Below, one piece after another: positions 17,449 through 27,956 of a stretch of 33,015 nucleotides of DNA. The stretch spans positions 1 through 33,015 of the forward strand of contig JAKORH010000284.1 of assembly GCA_029777935.1 (NCBI GenBank), in the 5' to 3' direction. Origin of the DNA: Pseudomonadota bacterium. GTDB lineage: Bacteria > Pseudomonadota > Gammaproteobacteria > Burkholderiales > Burkholderiaceae. The position numbers were made by a program, and so were the translations under genes. The first letter of the stretch is position 1. Each line of letters begins with the position of its first letter. Under the pieces are notes generated by a model. The model was given only the letters and a program-made list of their open reading frames with translations, made no database searches and had not been told where the DNA came from.

Positions 17449-18456
17449 TTGACGCTGCGCCGCCTGTTCGTATCCGCGTTTGTCGTGCTGCTTTTCGTTG
17501 CGGGCGGCACGCTGGCGTGGTTCGCGCACGTATATCAGCGGCCGCTCGCGATCAACGGCGACCGCGTCGAATTCAGGATTGCGCCCGGCGCGTCAGCGCG
17601 GACGATCGCGCGCCAGCTGCAGGCTGCCGGCGTGGATATCGATGAAACGGCATTCGTCGTCGCCGCGCGCTTCACGAAGGTCACGCAGTCGCTGCGCGCG
17701 GGGCGCTACGAACTGCTGCGCGGGGCTACGCTCGCACAGTTGCTCGACAAGCTGCGCGCGGGCGACACGCTGCGCGAGCGCATGACCGTGATCGAGGGCT
17801 GGACGCTGCGCGACCTGCGCACGGCGCTGGCAGCGCAGCCGGATCTGAAGCAGGACAGCGCATCTCTGTCGGAGCAGCAACTGCTGAAGGCAATCGGAGC
17901 CGGCGAGCCGCGCGCCGAAGGACTGTTCGCCCCCGACACCTATGTGTTCGATGCCGGCACCAGCGATCTCGATATCCTGCGCCGCGCGTATCGCGCACAG
18001 ATGGCTACCCTGCAGCGAGCATGGGATAGCCGCGTAGAGGGCTTGCCGTATGCGAATCCGTACCAGGCGCTGATCATGGCGTCGATCATCGAGAAGGAGA
18101 CCGGCCATGCGGCCGAGCGCGCGCGCGTTGCCGGCGTGTTCGTCAACCGGCTGCAGCTTGGCATGCCGCTGCAGACCGACCCCACGGTGATCTACGGCCT
18201 GGGCGAAAGGTTCGACGGCAACCTGCGCAAGCGCGACCTCGCGGCGGACAACCAGTACAACACCTACACGCGGGCGGGCCTGCCGCCCACCCCGATCGCG
18301 CTGCCGGGGCGCGCGGCGATCGAGGCCGCGCTGCAGCCGCAGCGCACGCGCGAACTGTATTTCGTCGCGCGCGGGGACGGCACATCGGAGTTTTCCGAGA
18401 CGCTGGCGCAGCACAACCGCGCGGTGACGAAATACCAGCTCGGCGGCAAGCGATGA
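17449..18456 (+). CDS. mltG: Endolytic murein transglycosylase MltG (YceG)
   Basis: This inner-membrane-anchored lytic transglycosylase cuts nascent peptidoglycan strands and terminates their elongation. One N-terminal membrane segment (about residues 5-27) is followed by a periplasmic LysM-like region and the YceG catalytic domain. The catalytic glutamate is Glu215 in ASIIEKET. Other conserved stretches are [12 protein letters not shown] and [18 protein letters not shown]. The start is uncertain: TTG 17449 gives a normal short cytoplasmic N-terminus (335 residues), while an in-frame ATG at 17374 would add 25 residues. A possible -10 box TATCAT at 17413-17418 would put the transcript start downstream of that ATG and favours the TTG. 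It overlaps tmk by four bases. Confidence 0.92.
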   Translation: MTLRRLFVSAFVVLLFVAGGTLAWFAHVYQRPLAINGDRVEFRIAPGASARTIARQLQAAGVDIDETAFVVAARFTKVTQSLRAGRYELLRGATLAQLLDKLRAGDTLRERMTVIEGWTLRDLRTALAAQPDLKQDSASLSEQQLLKAIGAGEPRAEGLFAPDTYVFDAGTSDLDILRRAYRAQMATLQRAWDSRVEGLPYANPYQALIMASIIEKETGHAAERARVAGVFVNRLQLGMPLQTDPTVIYGLGERFDGNLRKRDLAADNQYNTYTRAGLPPTPIALPGRAAIEAALQPQRTRELYFVARGDGTSEFSETLAQHNRAVTKYQLGGKR

Positions 18457-19073
18457 CGGCGCGCGCCCGCTTCATCACGTTCGAGGGTATCGACGGCGCC
18501 GGCAAGAGCACTCACATCGACTTCGTGCGCCAGTCGCTGGAACGCGCCGGCTGCGCCGTCGTCGTCACGCGCGAGCCGGGCGGAACCGCGCTGGGCGAAG
18601 AGCTGCGCGAGTTGCTGCTGCATCAGCCAATGGACCCGCGCACCGAGACGCTGCTGATGTTCGCCGCGCGCTGCGAACATCTGGCGCAGGTGATCCGGCC
18701 GGCGCTGGCGCAGGGTCGCTGGGTGTTGTGCGATCGCTTCACCGACGCGACCTATGCGTACCAGTCCGGCGGGCGGCAACTGCCCGACGCACAGGTGGCG
18801 GCGCTCGAGCAGTGGGTCCATCCGGACCTGCAGCCTGGCCTGACGCTGCTGTTCGACCTCGATCCCGCACTTGCCGCGCGGCGCCTGGCGGCGGTACGCG
18901 CGGCCGACCGCTTCGAATCGGAGCGGACGGATTTCTTCGCGCGCGTGTGCGCGGCGTATCTGGCGCGCGCGGCCCGGTTCCCGCAGCGCTTTCTCGTGCT
19001 CGACGGCGCTGCCACGGTCGAGTCGATCCGGCGCGACATCGCCGCGCACCTTGCGCCATGGATCGCGAGCTGA
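18453..19073 (+). CDS. tmk: Thymidylate kinase
   Basis: This enzyme phosphorylates dTMP to dTDP with ATP, an essential step of dTTP synthesis; 206 residues. The P-loop is GIDGAGKS at 12-19, the dTMP-binding motif REPGGT is at 40-45, the DR(F/Y) motif is at 94-96 ([11 protein letters not shown]), and the lid carries DRFESE from residue 152. The start ATG overlaps the mltG stop (ATGA). Together with mltG, holB and ycfH it forms the same gene order as the E. coli yceG-tmk-holB-ycfH operon. Confidence 0.95.
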   Translation: MTARARFITFEGIDGAGKSTHIDFVRQSLERAGCAVVVTREPGGTALGEELRELLLHQPMDPRTETLLMFAARCEHLAQVIRPALAQGRWVLCDRFTDATYAYQSGGRQLPDAQVAALEQWVHPDLQPGLTLLFDLDPALAARRLAAVRAADRFESERTDFFARVCAAYLARAARFPQRFLVLDGAATVESIRRDIAAHLAPWIAS

Positions 19074-20137
19074 CGTTGCCGCGCCGCCTGCCGTGGCACG
19101 ACGGCGCGTGGGCCGCGCTGCGGGCGCTGCAGCAGCGTGGCGTGCACGCGCTGTTACTGCACGGCGCGCGCGGCATCGGCAAGAAGAGCCTCGGATTCGA
19201 TCTGGCGCAAGCCGCGCTGTGCGAGCGGCCGCTGGACAACGGCCGCGCGTGTGGACAATGCACCGGGTGCGTGCTGATTGAGGCGGGCAGCCATCCGGAC
19301 TTCCGTTTCGTGCTGCCGGATGCGATGAGCGAACTGCGGCCCGGGCACGCGATCGAGGAGGATGAGAACGAAGCACACCCGGACGCGGACGAGCCGGAGA
19401 AGGGCAAGCGCGCCAGCCGCGAAATTCGCATCGAGCAGGTGCGCGCACTGGCCGACTTCGCTACCGTGGCCACGCATCGCGGCGAGGGCCGCGTGATACT
19501 GCTCGCGCCGGCCGAAACGCTGAACGCTCCGGCAGCGAACGCGCTGCTGAAGCTGCTCGAGGAACCGCCCGACCGCACGCTGTTCGTGCTCGTGAGCGAC
19601 GCGCTGGACGAACTGCCGCCGACTATCCGCTCACGCTGCGTGCTGGTGCGGATCGAGGCGCCAGCGCCGCAGGCGGCGCTGGCCTGGCTGGCAGCGCAGG
19701 GCGTGCCCGACCCGGAGGGGACGCTGGCTGCGACGGGCGGGGCGCCGCTTGCGGCGCTCGACATCGCTTCCGGCGCGGCGCTCGATCCCGAAGTGCGGGG
19801 GCTTCTGCTGGAGCTTCTGGAGCACGGCGATACGCTCGAAGCGGCCCAGGTCGCGCGCCGCATACCGCGCGAGGTGCCGCTCGCGCCCGCGCTCGCGCTC
19901 TTGCAGCGCTGGAGCTGGGATCTCGTCGCATGCCGTGAAGCGGGGGCCGTTCGGTATCATCCCCGGCAGCGGGCAGGCATCGCGAGGCTGGCGCGGCGGG
20001 CGACCGCCGACGGGCTGTGGCGCTGGGCGCGGGCCCTGGAGCGGGCGCAGGCCAGCCGAGAGCATCCGCTGAACGCACGGCTGGCGCTCGAATCGCTGCT
20101 GCTGCAGTATCGGGACTGCGTGGCGTCGGCGCGCTGA
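19058..20137 (+). CDS. holB: DNA polymerase III subunit delta' (clamp loader)
   Basis: This is the delta-prime subunit of the sliding-clamp loader, 359 residues, AAA+ fold. Residues 36-44 (GARGIGKKS) form the P-loop-like segment, Cys55, Cys65, Cys68 and Cys71 form the zinc module (CGQCTGC), and [10 protein letters not shown] and the SRC motif (192-194) are clamp-loader hallmarks. Between the zinc module and the core there is an acidic insertion of about 30 residues (around 91-120), absent from E. coli HolB. The start ATG 19058 overlaps the tmk end by 16 bases. Confidence 0.94.
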   Translation: MDRELTLPRRLPWHDGAWAALRALQQRGVHALLLHGARGIGKKSLGFDLAQAALCERPLDNGRACGQCTGCVLIEAGSHPDFRFVLPDAMSELRPGHAIEEDENEAHPDADEPEKGKRASREIRIEQVRALADFATVATHRGEGRVILLAPAETLNAPAANALLKLLEEPPDRTLFVLVSDALDELPPTIRSRCVLVRIEAPAPQAALAWLAAQGVPDPEGTLAATGGAPLAALDIASGAALDPEVRGLLLELLEHGDTLEAAQVARRIPREVPLAPALALLQRWSWDLVACREAGAVRYHPRQRAGIARLARRATADGLWRWARALERAQASREHPLNARLALESLLLQYRDCVASAR

Positions 20138-20158
20138 AGAACCAGGACGACGATCGAT

Positions 20159-20542
20159 ATGGCGACAGCCTCCGGATCAGGATCATCGGCAACAGCCGGC
20201 GCCGGCTCGCGGCCGGCAGTTCTGTCGCTCGCGATCAAGGAAAAGGCCGCGCTGTATGCGGCCTACATGCCATACCTGAAGAACGGCGGCATCTTCGTGC
20301 CGACCAACAAGCCGTACCAGCTCGGCGACGAGGTCTATCTGATCCTGACACTGATGGACGATCCGACCAAGCTGCCGATCGCGGGTCGCGTGGTGTGGAT
20401 CAGCCCGCCCGGCGGCGGCCAGCGCCAGCCGGGGATCGGCGTGCATTTCCCGGCCGATGAAAGCGGGCACCTCGCGCGCAGCCGCATCGAGGACATCCTG
20501 GGCACGGCGCTGAAATCGGCGCGGCCGACGCACACGATCTGA
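20159..20542 (+). CDS. pilZ: Type IV pilus assembly protein PilZ
   Basis: This is a small cytoplasmic PilZ-domain protein, 127 residues, needed for type IV pilus biogenesis in Pseudomonas and relatives, acting with the assembly ATPase PilB and FimX. The domain runs about 22-120 (KNGGIFVPTNKPYQLGDEVYL, GRVVWISP, GIGVHF). I see no RxxxR motif before it, so like the founding PilZ it probably does not bind cyclic di-GMP itself. The first 20 residues are a Gly/Ser/Ala-rich flexible leader. The position between holB and a TatD gene is the same as in pseudomonads. No pilus structural genes occur in this window. Confidence 0.92.
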   Translation: MATASGSGSSATAGAGSRPAVLSLAIKEKAALYAAYMPYLKNGGIFVPTNKPYQLGDEVYLILTLMDDPTKLPIAGRVVWISPPGGGQRQPGIGVHFPADESGHLARSRIEDILGTALKSARPTHTI

Positions 20543-20577
20543 CGCGCTCGGCGCGCGGTGGCGGGCGCGGAGGGCGC

Positions 20578-21339
20578 GTGTTCATCGATTCGCACTGTCA
20601 TCTGTCGTTTCAAGAACTCGCGGCGGACATCGATGGCGTACTCGCGCGAATGCGCGCGGCCCAAGTCGATGGCGCGCTGAACGTGTGCGTGACGCTGGAG
20701 GAATTTCGCGCCGTGCTGGAGCTGGCCGAGGCGCAGCCGAACATCTGGGCTTCGGTTGGCGTGCACCCGGACCATCAGGACGGCCGCGAGCCGGACGTGG
20801 CCACGCTGGTCCGGCTCGCCCGGCACGCGAAGGTGGTCGCGATCGGTGAAACCGGCCTCGATTACTACCGCCTGAAGGAGCCGCTCGAATGGCAGCGCGA
20901 GCGCTTCCGCGTCCACATCCGCGCGGCGCGCGAGGCCGGGCTGCCCCTGATCGTCCACACGCGGGCTGCGGCCGACGACACGTTGCGGATCATGGGTGAG
21001 GAACGCGCCGGAGACGTCGGCGGCGTCATGCATTGCTTCACCGAGACGCTCGACGTGGCGAAGACGGCGCTCGATCTCGGATTCCACATTTCGTTTTCGG
21101 GAATCGTGACGTTCCGGAATGCGACCAGCCTGCGTGAGGTCGCGGCGGCAGTGCCGCTCGAGCGGTTGCTGATCGAAACCGATGCGCCATATCTGGCGCC
21201 GGTGCCGCACCGGGGCAAGACCAATGAGCCTGCCTTCGTCTCACATGTCGCAGATGCGGTGGCCGAGCTCAAGGGGCTGGAGAGACAAGAAATTGCCGCC
21301 TCAACGAGCGACAATTTTCGTCGCGTATTCAAGGTATAA
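20578..21339 (+). CDS. ycfH: TatD family metal-dependent hydrolase (YcfH type)
   Basis: This is a predicted metal-dependent deoxyribonuclease/hydrolase with an amidohydrolase-like TIM barrel, 253 residues. The metal ligands are visible: His6 and His8 (DSHCH), Glu91 (GETGLDYY), His127 (LIVHTR), His152 (MHCF) and Asp202 (ETDAPYL). The GTG start at 20578 has GGAGGG immediately upstream and gives the exact family N-terminus. It is the last gene of the mltG operon, as ycfH is in E. coli. The end of the gene is followed by the largest gene-free gap of the window. Confidence 0.93.
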   Translation: MFIDSHCHLSFQELAADIDGVLARMRAAQVDGALNVCVTLEEFRAVLELAEAQPNIWASVGVHPDHQDGREPDVATLVRLARHAKVVAIGETGLDYYRLKEPLEWQRERFRVHIRAAREAGLPLIVHTRAAADDTLRIMGEERAGDVGGVMHCFTETLDVAKTALDLGFHISFSGIVTFRNATSLREVAAAVPLERLLIETDAPYLAPVPHRGKTNEPAFVSHVADAVAELKGLERQEIAASTSDNFRRVFKV

Positions 21340-21700
21340 GAATTCATTCTGCACGTTGAGTCTCATGAAGACTTGAGAATCTGCTTGAGGTCTTTTGGAT
21401 TGCGCATAATGTGTATTATGTAAATTATCGTACATTGGGCCAAAGGTTCCTGAGTTGGCAATGCCGCAAACTTCCGGACGTTTCGCGGTCCCGCACCGGA
21501 CCCTTGTTCCCGGTTACTTCGAAGCCGCGCTGCTCTTCGTCGAACGCCGCCACGGTGCGCGCGATGACGTCGAGCAATCTCCCTTCGCGAATTCGACCAG
21601 GCTGCCGCGCGTTCATCGCGCGGGTGTCGCTAGAATTCACCTTCACAGGCACAGCCCGCATGGGCTCCGCGATTAGACGATTCCAACCGACAGGCGCCCG
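21340..21700. other. Gene-free gap between ycfH and the response regulator gene
   Basis: This is 361 bases without a convincing gene. The first 90 or so bases are clearly A/T-richer than the rest of the window and contain two CTTGAG direct repeats (21372-21377 and 21384-21389) and the dif-like site. The remaining part is GC-rich, and its short open frames on both strands look like chance frames. A TAGAAT box at 21631-21636 could be the -10 of the response-regulator promoter, but no convincing -35 lies at the right distance. Confidence 0.7.
21399..21426 (+). other. Candidate dif site (XerC/XerD recombination, chromosome terminus)
   Basis: The XerC-side arm is ATTGCGCATAA (21399-21409), the central region is TGTGTA (21410-21415) and the XerD-side arm is TTATGTAAATT (21416-21426). 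Compared with the E. coli dif as I remember it, 23 of 28 positions match. The left arm fits the proteobacterial consensus at every position, the centre differs at one base, and the right arm differs at two of 11. Length, 11-6-11 layout, intergenic location and local A/T richness all fit. It could be the chromosomal dif, or a dif-like scar of a Xer-using mobile element. Confidence 0.6.
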
Positions 21701-22369
21701 ATGAAGATTTTGCTGGTTGACGATCATGCGTTGATTACCAACGCGATGACGACGCTCTTGCTAGATCTCGATCCGCAGGCCGAGATCCACACCGCGGGCG
21801 ACGCCCCGGGAGCGGAAAAGCTGGTGGAGCAGCATCCGGACGCCGACCTGATGCTGCTCGATCTGGGCCTGCCGGGTACCACCGGCACCACCCTGCTCGA
21901 AACGCTGGTCGGCCGCGCGCCCGACCTGAAGATCCTCGTGCTTTCCGGTGTGCAGGACCAGCGTACCGTGATGCGCGTGCTGCAACTGGGCGCCGCAGGC
22001 TTCCTGCCGAAGTCGATGGCGACCGAAACGCTGATCAACGCGGTGCGTTTCGTGATGTCGGGCGGCGTCTACATTCCGGCCGATCTGCTGGAAGACGCCA
22101 CGCGCGGCGCCTCCATGCTCGGATTGCCGGAGCGCGGCCGCGACATGCTGGGCCGGCCGACCTCGGGGCGCGTGCAGTTGACCGAGCGGCAGGAGCAGGT
22201 GCTGCAGCTCCTGGCGCGCGGCTCTCCGATCAAGATCATCTGCCGCGAGCTGGGCCTGTCCGAGGGCACGGTCAAGACGCACGTCACGGCCATCTATCGC
22301 GCCTTCGGGGCCTCGAACCGCACTGAAGCGCTGCTCGCGGCGCGCCGTAACGGCTACGACGTCGGCTAA
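21701..22369 (+). CDS. Two-component response regulator, NarL/FixJ (LuxR-type HTH) family
   Basis: This is a DNA-binding response regulator, 222 residues. The receiver domain (1-120) has the acidic pair DD at 7-8, the phosphoacceptor Asp54 (MLLDLGLPG), Ser82 and Lys104 (FLPKS). A linker (about 130-155) leads to a C-terminal LuxR-type helix-turn-helix (about 157-222) with LTERQEQVLQLLARG and LSEGTVKTHVTAIYRAFG. It starts at an ATG after a 361-base non-coding region, so it probably has its own promoter. Its gene is tail-to-tail with a hybrid histidine kinase, eight bases apart; the two may form a signalling pair, which is an inference. Confidence 0.93.
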   Translation: MKILLVDDHALITNAMTTLLLDLDPQAEIHTAGDAPGAEKLVEQHPDADLMLLDLGLPGTTGTTLLETLVGRAPDLKILVLSGVQDQRTVMRVLQLGAAGFLPKSMATETLINAVRFVMSGGVYIPADLLEDATRGASMLGLPERGRDMLGRPTSGRVQLTERQEQVLQLLARGSPIKIICRELGLSEGTVKTHVTAIYRAFGASNRTEALLAARRNGYDVG

Positions 22370-22377
22370 GCGCTGCC

Positions 22378-24294
22378 TCAGCCGGTCACGCTGATTTCGC
22401 TCGCCTGCCGGGTCACCAGCGGCAGGCCCGTGACGAGCAGGCCGAGCGCTCCGGCAATGCGGTTGTTCAGCACAATCGCATTGGTCGGCTTCTGCAGCAC
22501 GATGGGCTCCTCGACCCGGCTGCGCGCGATGATCGACGCCAGTTGAGGCTGCGCCTGCAGATAGCGCTGCAGCGCCCGCTGGAAATCAGCGACCACTTCG
22601 ATCCCCTGCACCGCAGTCAGCATCACCACCGGCACCGGGAAACCGACGATTTCGCGCACGCGGAAGACGGCTTCCACGCCCGAGATGGAGTCACGCAGGT
22701 TCTGGTCGGCGAGAACGAGGTCGACGCGCTTGCTCGTCTTCAGTTGCGCCAGCAGCGCATCGTTGTAGCCGGTGGCGGCGACAACCTCCGCGCCCCACGA
22801 GCGCAGCAGGTTGCTCATGCTGTTCAGGATCTCCTCGTTGTCCTCGATCAGCACGATCGTGTGGCCCGTCAGCGAGCGCAGCGACGCGTCCGTGAGTTCG
22901 TTCGCGCTGCGCGCGGCGCGGCGCGGTGACGACGACAACGGTACCTCGACGCGGAACACCGTGCCGGAGCCGGGCCGCGTCGTCACGATCAGAGGGTGGC
23001 CGAGGACCGAGCAGATGCGCTTGACGATCGACAAACCCAGCCCGAAGCCGCTCGCGGCCTCGCCGCGCGCGCTTTCGCCGCGGTAGAACTCCTCGAAGAT
23101 GCGGTCGAGTTCCTCCTTGCGGATGCCCGGTCCGGTGTCCCACACCTCGAGGCTGATCAGCCCGCCGCGCGGCCGCGCCGCCAGCAGCACGCCGCCGCGC
23201 GTGGCGTAGCGCAGCGCGTTCCCGAGCAGGTTGCGCAGCACGCGCGCCAGCAGCACCGGGTCGGATTCGACCGCGATGCCCGCATTCCGCACGCGCAGCG
23301 CGAGCCCCTTGCCCGCCGCCTGCGGCATGAACTCCTGCTCCAGCGCGGTGAACATCTCGTCGATCAGCACCTGCTGCACGCGCGGCTGGATCGCGCCGGC
23401 ATCCAGGCGCGAGATCTCGAGCAACTCCTCGACCAGCTTCGACAGCGAATCGACTGCGCTCGACAGATTCTTGACCAGCGGCTCCAGCGGACCCTGCGCA
23501 CGCTTCTTCAGCAGCGAGCAATAGATGCCGATCGCCTGCAACGGTTGGCGCAGGTCGTGGCTGGCGGCGGCAAAGAACTTGGTCTTCGAGCGCGTCGCGT
23601 CCTCGGCGGCGCGGCGCGCCTCGTCGGCCACCCGCTTCTCGTTCATCAGCTGCGCGACCAGCACCTCGTTCTCGTAGTTGTTCTTGACCGCCTCGAACAT
23701 CGTTTCGCCGAAGTTGCGGCCGAAGAACATCGTGAAGCCGAACACCGCCAGCACGACGATCGCGGCCGTGTAGTACGCCGGCTCGCCCTGCGCCACCATG
23801 CGCGCGATCAAGGGCAGCAGCGCGGCCGGCAGAAATGCGAACAACGCGGGTCGATGCGTCGCGTAGAGCGTCAGCGACCCGAAGGCCACCCCGAGAATCA
23901 CCGCCACCAGCACCAGTTGCTGCAGCGCTTCGCGCGGCGCGAAGAACAGGACCCCGGCCGCGCCCCAGAGTACGCCCGCAAGCGCGGCCAGGGCGACCCA
24001 GCGCGTCGACCACGTCCGCACCTGGTCCACGGTCGCCGCCGCAGCCCGGAACGCGCGCGCGGTCCGCAGCCGTACGAACGATTCGATCAGCATCGCGATG
24101 AACCAGGCGAGCAGGATGTTCGGGTCGTGCGTCTTCCAGAACACCGCGACCAGCGCCACGCCGCCGACAATGCTGCCGAGTACGGACTGCGGCACCTGCC
24201 GGTACACCGACGCGATGACGCCGGAGAGGATCTTTTCCTGGCGCTGCTCGCGCGACTCGATCTCGATGCCGAAGCGGGTTATCGGGCCGACCAT
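22378..24294 (-). CDS. Hybrid sensor histidine kinase with C-terminal receiver domain
   Basis: This is a membrane histidine kinase, 638 residues. The N-terminal part (about 30-195) holds several membrane helices and no obvious periplasmic sensor, so it probably senses within the membrane. The HisKA site is His246 (ASHDLRQPLQAIG). The ATPase domain has the N box at Asn359, DTGPG at 386-390 and GFGLGLSIVKRI near 416-427. The receiver (about 478-620) has the acid pair at 484-485, Asp530 as phosphoacceptor (LVLADQNL), Thr560 and Lys602 (LQKPT). The Thr-to-Lys distance is 42 residues against about 22 in CheY, so the alpha-4 face carries an insertion of about 20 residues. It converges on the response regulator gene. 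Confidence 0.92.
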   Translation of the reverse strand: MVGPITRFGIEIESREQRQEKILSGVIASVYRQVPQSVLGSIVGGVALVAVFWKTHDPNILLAWFIAMLIESFVRLRTARAFRAAAATVDQVRTWSTRWVALAALAGVLWGAAGVLFFAPREALQQLVLVAVILGVAFGSLTLYATHRPALFAFLPAALLPLIARMVAQGEPAYYTAAIVVLAVFGFTMFFGRNFGETMFEAVKNNYENEVLVAQLMNEKRVADEARRAAEDATRSKTKFFAAASHDLRQPLQAIGIYCSLLKKRAQGPLEPLVKNLSSAVDSLSKLVEELLEISRLDAGAIQPRVQQVLIDEMFTALEQEFMPQAAGKGLALRVRNAGIAVESDPVLLARVLRNLLGNALRYATRGGVLLAARPRGGLISLEVWDTGPGIRKEELDRIFEEFYRGESARGEAASGFGLGLSIVKRICSVLGHPLIVTTRPGSGTVFRVEVPLSSSPRRAARSANELTDASLRSLTGHTIVLIEDNEEILNSMSNLLRSWGAEVVAATGYNDALLAQLKTSKRVDLVLADQNLRDSISGVEAVFRVREIVGFPVPVVMLTAVQGIEVVADFQRALQRYLQAQPQLASIIARSRVEEPIVLQKPTNAIVLNNRIAGALGLLVTGLPLVTRQASEISVTG

Positions 24295-24318
24295 GATCGG
24301 ATGATAGGCGAGGCGCGC

Positions 24319-24339
24319 CGCGGCGCGAAGCGCGCCGCG
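24319..24339. repeat. GC-rich hairpin between the LD-carboxypeptidase and histidine kinase genes
   Basis: CGCGGCGCG (24319-24327) and CGCGCCGCG (24331-24339) form a perfect 9-bp stem with a 3-base loop, directly behind the stop of the carboxypeptidase gene on the - strand. No T-tract follows, so it may be an mRNA-stabilising or weak terminating structure rather than an intrinsic terminator. Confidence 0.45.
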
Positions 24340-24340
24340 C

Positions 24341-25240
24341 CTACTTCAGCGTGGGATGGCCGCTGAACGCCAGTTCGGCCAGCCCGCCACGAACCGACAG
24401 CCGCGCAATTGCGCCCACCGGCAGCGTCGCCTTGCGCGCGACGTGTCCGAATGGAAGCCCCGTCACGAACGGAACGGCAACGGCGGCGCGGATGCGCGCA
24501 ATCGCAGCGCCGAGGTCGTAGCCGTCGTCGTTCGGCATCGGCTTGACCGGATCGAAGGCGCCGAGCACGACCGCGCGCTGGCGTCCGAGCACGCCCGCGT
24601 GCGCGAGCTGCAGCAGCATGCGCTCGATCGCGTAGGCCGCCTCGTTCACGTCCTCGAGGAACAGGATGCCGCCGCGAATCTTCGGGAAGTACGGCGTGGA
24701 GAGCAATGCGCAAACCAGTGCCAGGTTGCCGCCCCACAGCGTGCCCTGCACCGAGAGATCCGGAGCGTCGGCATCGAACTTCAGCGCGTAGTGCCGATGT
24801 TCGAGCGCGGCGAAGAACTGGTCGATCGTGTACCGTTCCGGCTTGTCTGCGGCGAAGTCGGTCGCGGCCGGCCCCTGGAAGCTCACCGCACCCGTCTTCG
24901 CCAGCAGAGCGAGATTGAAGGCAGTGAAGTCGCTGTAGCCGACCAGGATGCGCCGCGCGCGTGCGATCGCCGCATAGTCAAGGCGATCGAGGATGCGCGA
25001 CAAGCCGTAGCCGCCGCGCGCGGCCAGCACGACATCGAGCGAGCGGTCGGTTGCGAAGGTCTGCAGGTCCGCCGCACGCAGCTCGTCGCTGCCGGCGAAG
25101 CGCTGCTGGCGCGAGAACACGCTCTCGCCCGCCTGCACGCGCCAGCCGCGCCGCGCGAAGAAGCGCGCGGCGCGATCGGCAATGCGCCGATGCGGGAGAC
25201 AGCCGGAGGGTGCGACCAGTCCGATTGCGTGCGCGCGCAT
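24341..25240 (-). CDS. ldcA: LD-carboxypeptidase (muramoyltetrapeptide carboxypeptidase, S66 family)
   Basis: This cytoplasmic serine peptidase removes the terminal D-alanine from murein tetrapeptides during peptidoglycan recycling; 299 residues. The nucleophile is Ser103 in ILVGYSDFTAFN, the conserved acidic stretch LEDVNEAAYAIERM starts at 195 and holds the catalytic glutamate, and His266 in GLPFGHVARK completes the triad. The ARGGYG motif (74-79) is also conserved. The start is the ATG at 25240 giving MRAHAIGLVAPSG, the family N-terminus; a longer frame upstream would run into the preceding gene. It lies four bases behind the TadA gene and is probably cotranscribed with it. Confidence 0.92.
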   Translation of the reverse strand: MRAHAIGLVAPSGCLPHRRIADRAARFFARRGWRVQAGESVFSRQQRFAGSDELRAADLQTFATDRSLDVVLAARGGYGLSRILDRLDYAAIARARRILVGYSDFTAFNLALLAKTGAVSFQGPAATDFAADKPERYTIDQFFAALEHRHYALKFDADAPDLSVQGTLWGGNLALVCALLSTPYFPKIRGGILFLEDVNEAAYAIERMLLQLAHAGVLGRQRAVVLGAFDPVKPMPNDDGYDLGAAIARIRAAVAVPFVTGLPFGHVARKATLPVGAIARLSVRGGLAELAFSGHPTLK

Positions 25241-25244
25241 CGGC

Positions 25245-27217
<1,973 letters not shown>

Positions 27218-27363
27218 GAGAAGACGTCGAGCGCGCGCCTATCTATCAGCGCCGGCCTGACGCCTTTGCGCCGCGCCTGGAGGCTTGTTTGCGCGTCCGC
27301 GCCCTGCGCGAGCTCGCGCTGCCGTTGCAGCGGATACTCCGCGGCAATCGAGCTGCCCGAAGA

Positions 27364-27816
27364 CTAGCCGCGCGCGCGCCACGCACCGGTCAGCTCGCTG
27401 AGAACCTGGTGAATGTCGGGACCGATGCTGCGCAGCTTCATGCGGTGGATCAGCGCCAGGCGGTCGAGCACCTGCTCGCCCCGGGTCGTGAGCTGGAGCT
27501 GAACCTTGCGCAGGTCTTCCGGGATGCGCCTGCGCACCATCAGTCCCTGCGCCGACAGGCGATCGACCAGGCCGACCGCGCTGTTGTGCTTGATCAAGAG
27601 CTCGTGCGCCAGGTCGTTGATGGAGACCGGCGCGCGCTCGGCCCGGCTGCGCACGAACAGCAACGCCTGGTACTGCTGGCCGGTGAGGCCAACCCGCCCG
27701 GCCGCCAGTTCGCTGAAGTGCAGAAAGCGGCGCAGCGCGTAGCGGAACGAAGCCAGCCGCTCGAAGTCGCCGGTCCGCAGCCCGCTGTTGCGCTTCGCCT
27801 TCCTGTCGCGCGCCAT
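27364..27816 (-). CDS. MarR family transcriptional regulator
   Basis: This is a winged-helix dimeric regulator of the MarR family, 150 residues from ATG 27816 (a TTG at 27867 would add 17 residues but lies inside the opposite promoter's -35 box). The core has LTGQQYQALLFV, INDLAHELLIKHNSAVGLVDRLSAQGLM (recognition helix) and the wing VRRRIPEDLRKVQLQLT. The gene is divergent from the second ABC transporter, and the shared region carries a palindrome and extra half-sites. The simplest reading is a ligand-responsive repressor of the transporter that also controls itself. The ligand may be the transported compound or its CoA ester, as in other MarR regulators of aromatic-acid genes; that is inference. 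Confidence 0.9.
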   Translation of the reverse strand: MARDRKAKRNSGLRTGDFERLASFRYALRRFLHFSELAAGRVGLTGQQYQALLFVRSRAERAPVSINDLAHELLIKHNSAVGLVDRLSAQGLMVRRRIPEDLRKVQLQLTTRGEQVLDRLALIHRMKLRSIGPDIHQVLSELTGAWRARG

Positions 27817-27860
27817 GTTCGCCTGACCTTTCGGCGGGTTTCTAGCACGACGGCCGCGCG

Positions 27861-27890
27861 TTGACAATTTATATCGCTTTACGATATACA
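27861..27890 (+). promoter_or_regulatory. Sigma-70 promoter of the second transporter operon
   Basis: TTGACA at 27861-27866 is a perfect -35 box. TATACA at 27885-27890 follows after 18 bases as the -10 (four of six matches). A transcript would begin near 27897, leaving a 5' leader of about 118 bases before the ATG at 28015. The MarR-type palindrome occupies the spacer and overlaps the -10, as expected for a repressed promoter. Confidence 0.7.
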
Positions 27891-27914
27891 GCCGATATGT
27901 CGTGCAACGATATG
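27870..27914. promoter_or_regulatory. Predicted MarR operator: palindrome plus two extra half-sites
   Basis: TATATCG (27870-27876) and CGATATA (27882-27888) form a perfect 7-bp palindrome with a 5-base centre. Two further CGATATG half-sites occur at 27893-27899 and 27908-27914 in direct orientation. The first two CGATAT units start 11 bases apart (one helical turn), and the third starts 15 bases later. The cluster sits between the divergent MarR and binding-protein genes. Confidence 0.65.
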
Positions 27915-27956
27915 TTCCATTCGCGTCCGTCTCCCGGCGCGACCGTTACTTGAAAC

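Noticed and set aside
21405..21420. The CATAAT-GTGT-ATTATG palindrome as a promoter or repressor operator
   Set aside because: No -35 at proper distance; the extended 28-base match to dif explains the palindrome better.
21411..21727. Short open frames on both strands in the gap before the response regulator
   Set aside because: No ribosome sites, no family-like sequence, and they overlap each other and the dif-like site.
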